NCBI GenBank assembly: GCA_036378475.1
Contig: DASUWJ010000154.1
Span: 1 to 11,207 of the forward strand
Origin: 13-2-20CM-68-14 sp036378475
GTDB lineage: Bacteria; Actinomycetota; Thermoleophilia; Gaiellales; Gaiellaceae
Length of the DNA stretch: 11,207 nt
Direction: 5' to 3'
This document shows, piece after piece, positions 1-4,768 of the stretch (the first letter of the stretch is position 1; the number at the start of each line of letters is the position of its first letter). The notes under the pieces were generated by a model. That model made no database searches, had not been told where the DNA came from, and was given only the letters and a program-made list of their open reading frames with translations. A program made the translations under genes and the position numbers.

Positions 1-273
1 ATCGCGACGCGCGTCGCGATCGACGACCGGCGGCGTCGCCGGCGCCGCGGCGAGCTGCCCGAGCTCGCGAGCGAGGACGGGCTACCCCCGCAGGCGGAGC
101 TCGGGCCGCTGACAGACGGGCTGCCGCCGAAAGAGCGCGCAGCGGTCGTCCTGCGCTACGGCTTCGACCTGCCCTACGACGAGATCGGCGCGGTGCTCGG
201 CTCCTCCGAGGAGGCGGCGCGCCAAGCCGCTTCTTCCGGCGTCCGCCGCCTGCGCGAAAGGAGCAAGAGCTGA
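1..273 (+). CDS. Sigma-70-family (ECF-like) RNA polymerase sigma factor, C-terminal part
   Basis: The reading frame is open from base 1 to the TGA at 271-273, giving 90 visible residues; the start and most of region 2 lie outside the window. The first residues, a short helix ending in a long Arg run (10-16), look like the end of sigma region 2.4. Residues 41-87 match sigma region 4: LPPKERAAVVLRYGFDLPYD, then a helix-turn-helix around 57-82 ending in VRRLRER. By family, this domain binds the -35 element and the polymerase beta flap. The recognition helix is rich in Ala and Ser (EEAARQAASSG), less basic than usual, so its DNA contacts may be atypical. The stop overlaps the ogt start (TGATG), implying translational coupling and co-regulation with DNA alkylation repair. 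The sigma-70 call is fairly safe; assignment to ECF rather than another small group, and any regulon, are inferred. Confidence 0.82.
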   Translation: MATRVAIDDRRRRRRRGELPELASEDGLPPQAELGPLTDGLPPKERAAVVLRYGFDLPYDEIGAVLGSSEEAARQAASSGVRRLRERSKS

Positions 274-836
274 TGACCGTGCCAACCGAACTCGACCATC
301 GCTTCCGCGCCGCCGCGGCGGCGGAGCAGCTGCTCGACGTCGCCTACGACCTCGTCGGCTCGCCGCTCGGCGAGCTGCTCGTGGGGGTCTCCGAGCGCGG
401 GCTGTGCACGATCTCCTACGAGCCGGAGCCGGAGCGAGAAGTCGAGCTCCTGGCGCGGCGCTTCGGTACGCGGGTGCTCCGTTCCCCGCGCCCGGTGGCC
501 GGGGTCGTGCGCCAGCTCGACGAGTACTTCGCGGGCAGGCGGCGTCAGTTCGAGCTGGAGGTCGACCTGCGCCTGGCGCGAGAGTTCGGCCGCACGGTCC
601 TGCACGAGCTCGCCCGGGTCCCCTTCGGCGAGTTGACGACCTACGGCGCGCTCGCCTCGCGGGCCGGCAAGCCGGGCGCGGCCCGGGCCGTCGGAACGAT
701 CATGAACAGAAACCCGGTGCCGATCGTGCTGCCCTGCCACCGTGTCGTCGGCGCGAACGGCACGCTCGTCGGCTACGCGGGCGGGCTCGAGCGAAAGCAG
801 GCCCTGCTCCGCCTCGAAGGCTCTCTGCTCGCTTGA
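273..836 (+). CDS. ogt: Methylated-DNA--protein-cysteine S-methyltransferase (O6-alkylguanine-DNA alkyltransferase)
   Basis: This is a 187-aa suicide DNA-repair enzyme. By family it transfers the alkyl group from O6-alkylguanine (and O4-alkylthymine) to its own cysteine, in the cytoplasm. The active-site motif PCHRVV is intact with Cys155. It is preceded by the DNA-binding helix with an arginine finger and Asn hinge (GAARAVGTIMNRNPVPIVLP, 135-154) and followed by GYAGGLERKQALLRLEG (167-183). The N-terminal domain starts near residue 22 (VAYDLVGSPLGELLVGV). No Ada-type N-terminal Zn domain or AraC domain is present, so this is a stand-alone Ogt/MGMT. The ATG at 273 overlaps the stop of the upstream sigma gene, which fixes the start and suggests coupled translation. 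The stop codon lies inside the -35 box of the next gene's promoter. Confidence 0.95.
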   Translation: MTVPTELDHRFRAAAAAEQLLDVAYDLVGSPLGELLVGVSERGLCTISYEPEPEREVELLARRFGTRVLRSPRPVAGVVRQLDEYFAGRRRQFELEVDLRLAREFGRTVLHELARVPFGELTTYGALASRAGKPGAARAVGTIMNRNPVPIVLPCHRVVGANGTLVGYAGGLERKQALLRLEGSLLA

Positions 837-861
837 CCCCCACCCTGGGGTGGGATATACG
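833..861 (+). promoter_or_regulatory. Candidate sigma-70-type promoter for the secreted coiled-coil gene
   Basis: A -35 box TTGACC (833-838, 5 of 6 to consensus) and a -10 box TATACG (856-861, 4 of 6) are separated by exactly 17 bases. The -35 overlaps the ogt stop codon. Transcription would start near 867-869, leaving a leader of roughly 33 bases with a strong ribosome site. In a window this G+C-rich, such a pairing at the right distance from a start codon is unlikely to be chance. It is the best promoter I can see in the window. Confidence 0.65.
839..854. promoter_or_regulatory. Perfect inverted repeat inside the promoter spacer (operator candidate)
   Basis: CCCACCC (839-845) and GGGTGGG (848-854) form a perfect 7-bp inverted repeat around TG. 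It fills almost the entire 17-bp spacer between the -35 and -10 boxes. A dimeric regulator binding here would directly control the promoter. No run of T follows, so it is a poor intrinsic terminator for ogt. Its function is inferred from position and symmetry only. Confidence 0.45.
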
Positions 862-862
862 A

Positions 863-877
863 ACCCCCACAAGGGGT
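863..877 (+). promoter_or_regulatory. Small leader hairpin
   Basis: ACCCC (863-867) can pair with GGGGT (873-877) across a 5-base loop. It lies at the predicted 5' end of the transcript of the secreted protein gene and may protect the mRNA. The CCCAC at 866-870 can instead pair with the upstream GTGGG (850-854), but only in a transcript read through from ogt, so promoter-borne and read-through transcripts would fold differently. This is a weak inference. Confidence 0.3.
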
Positions 878-886
878 CTTCGATCG

Positions 887-892
887 AGGAGG
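887..892 (+). promoter_or_regulatory. Strong Shine-Dalgarno (AGGAGG)
   Basis: AGGAGG sits 8 bases before the ATG at 901 and is followed by an A-rich spacer. This fixes the start of the secreted protein gene. It is one of only two full-consensus sites I see in the window, which suggests high expression. Confidence 0.8.
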
Positions 893-900
893 AAAAAAAG

Positions 901-1296
901 ATGAGGCGGGCACTGGTAGGCCTTTTCGTACTCGTTGTCGCACTCGCGCTCGCACTGCCGGCGGCAGCCGCGAACCCGGCTCCCAAGCAGCTCGAGAGTC
1001 AGATCCGGGTGCTGCAAAAGCAGGTCAAGAAGCTGCAGACCCAGGTGGTCGAGGCGGACGGGCTCGCGATCGTCGCCCTCGTCTACGGAGCCTGCAACAG
1101 CGCGGCGACCGCGGATGCGCTGCAGGGCTTGAGCCCCCTCTTCGGCACGACCCCCGTGAACGACTACTCGCCCGCTTCGAACAGCGGCACCGCCTGCGGC
1201 GACCTCGGGCGCTTCACGAGCCACACGATCGCCCGCCAGCCGAAGACGGCCACGGTGAGCGTCTTCCAGGCGATGTTGAGCATCTTCGCGCCCTAG
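901..1296 (+). CDS. Small secreted coiled-coil protein of unknown function
   Basis: A 131-aa protein starts at the ATG fixed by the AGGAGG site. Residues 1-24 are a typical Sec signal peptide: basic MRR, a Leu/Val/Ala core, then an AAAA cleavage region before NPAPK. Residues 28-51 form a short heptad-like, Lys/Gln-rich coiled coil (LESQIRVLQKQVKKLQTQVV). The rest (52-131) has two cysteines, Cys65 and Cys99, that could form a disulfide outside the cell. No lipobox, LPXTG or membrane anchor is seen, so it is probably free or wall-associated. It has its own promoter and is not needed by ogt. It ends 8 bases before the convergent response-regulator gene ends, with no terminator in between. I do not recognise the family. 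The coding call is strong from the signal peptide, ribosome site and codon pattern. Confidence 0.85.
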   Translation: MRRALVGLFVLVVALALALPAAAANPAPKQLESQIRVLQKQVKKLQTQVVEADGLAIVALVYGACNSAATADALQGLSPLFGTTPVNDYSPASNSGTACGDLGRFTSHTIARQPKTATVSVFQAMLSIFAP

Positions 1297-1304
1297 CGGC
1301 GCGC

Positions 1305-1976
1305 TCACTCGAGCAGCCGGTAGCCGACGCCCCAGATGTTCGCGACACAGGGCGCGGCGCCGGCCTGCCGGAGTTTCCGCCGCAGGCGGGAGGCGTGCGA
1401 GTCAAGCGTGCGCGTGCGGCCGAGCGAGCGGTAGCCCCAGACCTCGCGCAGGAGCGCCTCCTTCGTGAAGACCCGGTTCGGCTCGCTCGCCAGCTTCGCC
1501 AAGAGCTCGTACTCCTTGGCGGGCAGGGCCAGCGCCCGGCCGGCCACGGTGACGCGGCGTGTGACGAGGTCGACCATGATCGGCCCCACCTCGAGCCGGG
1601 CGAGCGGCGCGGGAGAGGTGCGCCGGAGCACGGCCCGGATCCGCGCGAGCAGCTCCTCATAGTGAAATGGGCGGCCGAGGTAGTCGTCGCAGCCGCGGGC
1701 GAACGCGCGGACCCGGTCGACCGCGTCCGCCTGGCTCTCGCCGATGACGATCACGGGCACGCCCCGGTCCCACGAGCGTCCTGGTTCGCCCTCGCGTAAT
1801 CGCCGGCAGAGCTCGGTCGAGGTCAGAACGAGCGAGGGATTGAGGCGCTCGACCAGGTCGAGCGCCTCCTGCTCGACCTCGGCGCCGAGCACGTCGAAGC
1901 CGTCGTCTGCGAGATGGCGCTGCAGGAACTCCCGGGTCGAAGGCTCGGGCTCCGCGAGCAAGAGCGCGGGGTTCAC
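1305..1976 (-). CDS. OmpR/PhoB-family winged-helix regulator with degenerate receiver domain
   Basis: A 223-aa protein with a GTG start (1974-1976). Residues 1-118 have the receiver fold, ending in the typical DDYLGRPFHYEELLARIRAVLRR (97-119). Residues 127-223 are an OmpR-type winged helix (EYELLAKLASEPNRVFTKEA, then the recognition-helix segment TRTLDSHASRLRRKL and the wing VGYRLLE). By family it binds DNA as a dimer. The receiver chemistry is lost: the phosphoacceptor Asp position reads Thr52/Ser53 (PSLVLTST), the conserved Lys is Arg102 (GRPF), the switch Thr is Gly79, and the N-terminal acidic pair is spaced out (AEPEP). It therefore probably works without Asp phosphorylation. No kinase gene is adjacent; a histidine kinase fragment lies about 9 kb away. 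The family is sure; the target is unknown. Confidence 0.9.
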   Translation of the reverse strand: MNPALLLAEPEPSTREFLQRHLADDGFDVLGAEVEQEALDLVERLNPSLVLTSTELCRRLREGEPGRSWDRGVPVIVIGESQADAVDRVRAFARGCDDYLGRPFHYEELLARIRAVLRRTSPAPLARLEVGPIMVDLVTRRVTVAGRALALPAKEYELLAKLASEPNRVFTKEALLREVWGYRSLGRTRTLDSHASRLRRKLRQAGAAPCVANIWGVGYRLLE

Positions 1977-2020
1977 GAGCGGAACCTAGCGTCCGCGCCG
2001 CGGCCCGCCTAGATGTCCTT

Positions 2021-2030
2021 TTTCGCGAAA
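2021..2030. promoter_or_regulatory. 10-bp palindrome upstream of the regulator gene
   Basis: TTTCGCGAAA is a perfect palindrome in the 68-base gap between the end of the AarF-like gene and the response-regulator start, 44 bases upstream of the GTG. It is the most AT-containing part of the gap (CTTTTTCGCGAAAG) and could hold a promoter or an autoregulatory operator. There is no loop or suitable T tract for an intrinsic terminator of the preceding gene. The evidence is position and symmetry only. Confidence 0.25.
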
Positions 2031-2044
2031 GTGCGACGAACGAT

Positions 2045-3709
2045 CTACAGCCGTCCGGAACGGAGCACGCCCCAAAGGAGCCAGACCCCGAGCGCACCGG
2101 AGAGCAGGAAGCCGATGAAGGAGAGGAAGTTGACGCCCGCCACGAAGGGGCCGTGCTTGGAGAAGATCCCGATCAGGCTCGAGCCGATCAGGCCGCCGAC
2201 GACGACGAGCGCCACGACCAGCCGGTTGAAGGCGACGTCCACCTTGTGCATGAACTCGTCGAGCCCCTTGTGGACGAAACCGATCTCAAGCTGGCCGGCC
2301 CGGGTCTGCTCGAGGAACTCGTGCAGCTGGTGCGGCAGCGCCGAGGCGACCCGGGCGAGCTCGACCGACTCCTTCTGCGCGCGCGAGACGATCCGCCCCG
2401 GCGAGTAGCGCTCGAGCATCAGGTTGCGCGCGTAGGGCTTGGCCACCTCGAAGACGTTGAAGTCCGGATAGAGCTCGATCCCGACCGAGCCCAGCGTGGC
2501 GATCGCCTTGTCGAGCAGGACGAACCGGGCCGGCAGGCGCAGGTTGAGCGAATAGATCAGGTCGAACGCCTCGCGGATCACCTGCAGCGGGTCGATCTCG
2601 GCGAGGCTGACCCCGTAGTAGCGGTAGTAGACCTCCCGCAACGCGGAGGCGAACTCCTCCTCGCGCTCGCGGGGATAGCGGACACCGAGCTCCCAGAGCC
2701 GGCGCGGCAGGTAGTCGACGCGCTCGTTCGCGGCGTCCAAGAAGAGGCGCGTCAGCTTGGCCATGTCCTCCTCGGTGAGCTTGCCGACCTGGCCGAAATC
2801 GACGAGCCCGACGGTCTTGCCCCCGTCCAGGACAAATACGTTCGCGGGGTGGGGGTCGCCGTGGAAGAAGCCGTGGCGGAAGATCATCGTCATCCACGTC
2901 TCGGCGATCAGGTAGGCCAGGTTGCGCCGCACCTCCTGGCCGAGCGAGGCGGGGTCGAGGTCGGCGAGCATCGTTCCCTCGAGCAACTCCAAGACGAGCA
3001 CCCGTTCGCGCGTGTAGCTCCAGTAGACCTTCGGGATCTTGACGCTCGGCTGCCCGGCGAAGTTGCGGCGGAACGCCTCGGCATTCCGCGCCTCGGCCCG
3101 GTAGTCGAGCTCGCTTCGGATCGAGTGCGCGAACTCGTCCACGAGCTGCTCCGGATCGATGAAGTCGACCGCCCGCACCCGGTCTTTGGCCAGGCGCGCG
3201 GCCTGGTACATGAGCGCGATGTCGGCCTCGATCTGGCGCGGCGCTCCGGGGCGCTGCACCTTGACGGCGACACGGTCGCCGTTCGGCAGGAGCGCGTGAT
3301 GGACCTGGCCGATCGAGGCGGCGGCCGTCGGCTGCGAGTCGAACTCAAGGAAGGCCTGCTCGACGCCCAGCCCGAGCTCCTCCCGGATCACGCGCTCAAC
3401 CTCGCGGAAGGGAAACGGGGTGACGTCGTCCTGGAGCTTCTGGAGCTCGAGCACGATGTCGGGTGGGACCACGTCGGGCCGAGTAGAGAGCAGCTGGCCG
3501 AACTTGACGAAGGTCGGCCCGAGCTCGTCGAACATCTCCCGCAGGTGCCGGCCGCGCTCGGAGGGAATTCCCGTCGCCCCATCCCGCTCGTGCCAGGGCA
3601 GGACGTCGGTCAGCCGGTGGCGCTCGAAGAAGTAGCCGAAGCCGTGCCTGACGGCCACCTGGGCGATCTCCGACAGCCGTCCGATCGTGCGCGTGGCCGG
3701 GTGGGCCAT
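2045..3709 (-). CDS. AarF/UbiB/ABC1-family atypical protein kinase-like membrane protein
   Basis: From the ATG at 3707-3709 this is 554 aa, about the usual family length. The family hallmarks are present: KFGQ (69-72) in the KxGQ helix, an Ala-rich loop AAASIGQV (129-136) replacing the glycine-rich loop, the VAVKV lysine (Lys150), the catalytic-loop motif HGDPHPAN (283-290) and DFG (304-306). Two C-terminal hydrophobic segments (about 497-515 and 527-548) should anchor it in the membrane. UbiB/COQ8 members are ATPases that support isoprenoid-quinone biosynthesis or lipid transport; in actinobacteria the exact substrate is generally unknown. A longer frame to 3883 exists, but it would overlap the acyltransferase by 94 bases and encode a low-complexity Arg/Gly/Ala stretch, so I rejected it. 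No clear ribosome site precedes 3709, so the start is slightly uncertain. It is the last gene of the long - strand run. Confidence 0.93.
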   Translation of the reverse strand: MAHPATRTIGRLSEIAQVAVRHGFGYFFERHRLTDVLPWHERDGATGIPSERGRHLREMFDELGPTFVKFGQLLSTRPDVVPPDIVLELQKLQDDVTPFPFREVERVIREELGLGVEQAFLEFDSQPTAAASIGQVHHALLPNGDRVAVKVQRPGAPRQIEADIALMYQAARLAKDRVRAVDFIDPEQLVDEFAHSIRSELDYRAEARNAEAFRRNFAGQPSVKIPKVYWSYTRERVLVLELLEGTMLADLDPASLGQEVRRNLAYLIAETWMTMIFRHGFFHGDPHPANVFVLDGGKTVGLVDFGQVGKLTEEDMAKLTRLFLDAANERVDYLPRRLWELGVRYPREREEEFASALREVYYRYYGVSLAEIDPLQVIREAFDLIYSLNLRLPARFVLLDKAIATLGSVGIELYPDFNVFEVAKPYARNLMLERYSPGRIVSRAQKESVELARVASALPHQLHEFLEQTRAGQLEIGFVHKGLDEFMHKVDVAFNRLVVALVVVGGLIGSSLIGIFSKHGPFVAGVNFLSFIGFLLSGALGVWLLWGVLRSGRL

Positions 3710-3721
3710 GCCGATCAGTGT

Positions 3722-3736
3722 GACACGCCCGGTGTC
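3722..3736 (-). promoter_or_regulatory. Inverted repeat just upstream of the AarF-like start
   Basis: GACAC and GTGTC arms of 5 bp flank a 5-base centre (3727-3731), in the 80-base gap between the acyltransferase stop and the AarF-like start and ending 13 bases before that start codon. It could be an mRNA hairpin or a weak operator. No convincing -10/-35 pair is visible in the gap. Confidence 0.25.
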
Positions 3737-3789
3737 TGTCCCCGACCTCTCGCGCGGCGCGCCCTGCGAGGCTCCGCCGGCCCGAGCCG

Positions 3790-4512
3790 CTAGGCTCGCC
3801 CGCCGACGGGGCCGCTCTGCCTGGCGCCGTCGGGGAGTTCGGGCGGCAGGCCTGCCGCCGCCGCCTCCGCCGCGAGCCGCCACAGGCGCACGATCTCGGT
3901 CCGCACCAGTTCGCCCGCCTGCTCGTAGCCGCGGCGGTTGCGCTGTAGGTGGTCAAGCTCGATCGGTGCGCCGAAGACAAGTGCGCAGCGGCGGCGGCTT
4001 CGCGGTGACCAGCCGAAGGTATCGAGCCCGAGCGGCACCACGGGGGCGCCCTCCTGCATCGCGATCATCAGGCCGCCCACCTGGATCGGACCCGGGTAGC
4101 CGAGACGCTGGCGCGTGCCCTCGAGGTGGACGCAGACGATGCCGCCCTCCCGCACCACCTCGCGCGCGCGCCGAACCGCGTCCCGGTCACTCTCCCCGCG
4201 CCTGATCGAGATCACGCCCATCCACGTGAGCGCCTCGCCGAGCACCGGGATCTCGAACAGTTCCGACTTGGCCAGGAAGTAGACGATCCCCGGGCAGAAG
4301 GCCCCGATCAGCGGATGGTCGACGCCCGAGAAATGATTGGCCGCGAGCACGAAGCCGCGGTCGGGTGGGAGGCGCTCGATGCCGTAGGCGGCCGTCGGCG
4401 CGAGCTTGAGGGTCACCGGCACCACGGTCCGGCGCGCGAAGCGCCAGAGTCGCTCGCGGTCCTCGCACCAGAGCTTCGGCAGCCCCAGGCGCGTCAGCGG
4501 GGCGCTAGGCAC
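3790..4512 (-). CDS. PlsC-family 1-acyl-sn-glycerol-3-phosphate acyltransferase-like protein
   Basis: A 240-aa protein with a GTG start (4510-4512). It carries the acyltransferase motifs in order: the catalytic NHxxxxD (Asn59, His60, Asp65, read as NHFSGVDHP), the motif II region LAKSELFEIPVLG (80-92), the substrate-phosphate motif EGTR (131-134, here HLEGTR instead of the common FPEGTR) and the motif IV region APVVPLGL (156-163). By family it transfers a fatty acyl chain to lysophosphatidic acid or a related lysolipid at the inner membrane. Only moderate hydrophobicity is seen, so it may be peripheral. Its start overlaps the upstream 87-aa gene by 8 bases (GTGCCTAG), implying coupling. The C-terminus is Ala/Gly/Pro-rich. 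The exact acceptor cannot be told from sequence; several PlsC-like paralogues usually exist per genome. Confidence 0.9.
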   Translation of the reverse strand: MPSAPLTRLGLPKLWCEDRERLWRFARRTVVPVTLKLAPTAAYGIERLPPDRGFVLAANHFSGVDHPLIGAFCPGIVYFLAKSELFEIPVLGEALTWMGVISIRRGESDRDAVRRAREVVREGGIVCVHLEGTRQRLGYPGPIQVGGLMIAMQEGAPVVPLGLDTFGWSPRSRRRCALVFGAPIELDHLQRNRRGYEQAGELVRTEIVRLWRLAAEAAAAGLPPELPDGARQSGPVGGRA

Positions 4513-4768
4513 CCGGCGGCGCCAGGAGTCCGCTCTCGAGCAGCCGCAGCCGGTGCTCGAGCTGCGAGAGCTTGAGCTCCACCTCCTCCAGCTCCGCGCG
4601 CGTCACGAGCCCGAGCTCCCGGAAGAGACCCTCGAGCCTGGCGGCCGTCCGGTCGCCCACCGTCGAGTCGCCGTGCCAGAGGGCGCCGAGCTCGTCAACG
4701 AGAGCCCGCAGTTCGTCGCGCCCGAGCCGCCGGACGAGCTCGGCGAGCTCGCTAGCGCGATCGGCCAT
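4505..4768 (-). CDS. Small coiled-coil protein with UbiK/BMFP-like C-terminus
   Basis: An 87-aa protein with an ATG at 4766-4768. It overlaps the end of secDF by 17 bases and the start of the acyltransferase by 8 bases, so it sits inside a coupled chain, which supports it as real. The first half (1-52) is amphipathic helix, including a conserved-looking LGALWHGD segment (28-34). The second half is a Leu-heptad coiled coil (57-79) introduced by GLVTRAELEEVELKLSQLEH (53-72). That LVTR(E/A)E(L/F) plus coiled-coil layout resembles the C-terminus of UbiK (BMFP/YqiC family), an accessory factor of ubiquinone biosynthesis that also interacts with membranes. Finding it two genes from a UbiB-like kinase fits. 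Phasin-like polyester-granule proteins share a similar helical pattern and are the main alternative. The gene call is good; the functional link is tentative. Confidence 0.75.
   Translation of the reverse strand: MADRASELAELVRRLGRDELRALVDELGALWHGDSTVGDRTAARLEGLFRELGLVTRAELEEVELKLSQLEHRLRLLESGLLAPPGA

Noticed and set aside
839..854. Intrinsic terminator of ogt
   Set aside because: The inverted repeat has only a 2-base centre and no T run follows. It lies within a promoter spacer, so an operator is the better reading.
846..854. G-quadruplex
   Set aside because: Only two short G runs are adjacent (GGGG and GGG); four are needed.
174..986. A 270-codon - strand frame opposite ogt
   Set aside because: It is antisense to ogt, crosses the promoter region of the secreted-protein gene, and has shadow-type composition.
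2153..3793. A 546-codon open frame on the + strand opposite the AarF-like gene
   Set aside because: It has the same low-complexity Asp/Arg/Leu/Glu composition and lies fully antisense to a gene with intact kinase motifs. It is a shadow frame.
3710..3883. 58-residue N-terminal extension of the AarF-like protein
   Set aside because: It is Gly/Arg/Ala low complexity and would overlap the acyltransferase coding end by 94 bases. The family length fits the start at 3709.
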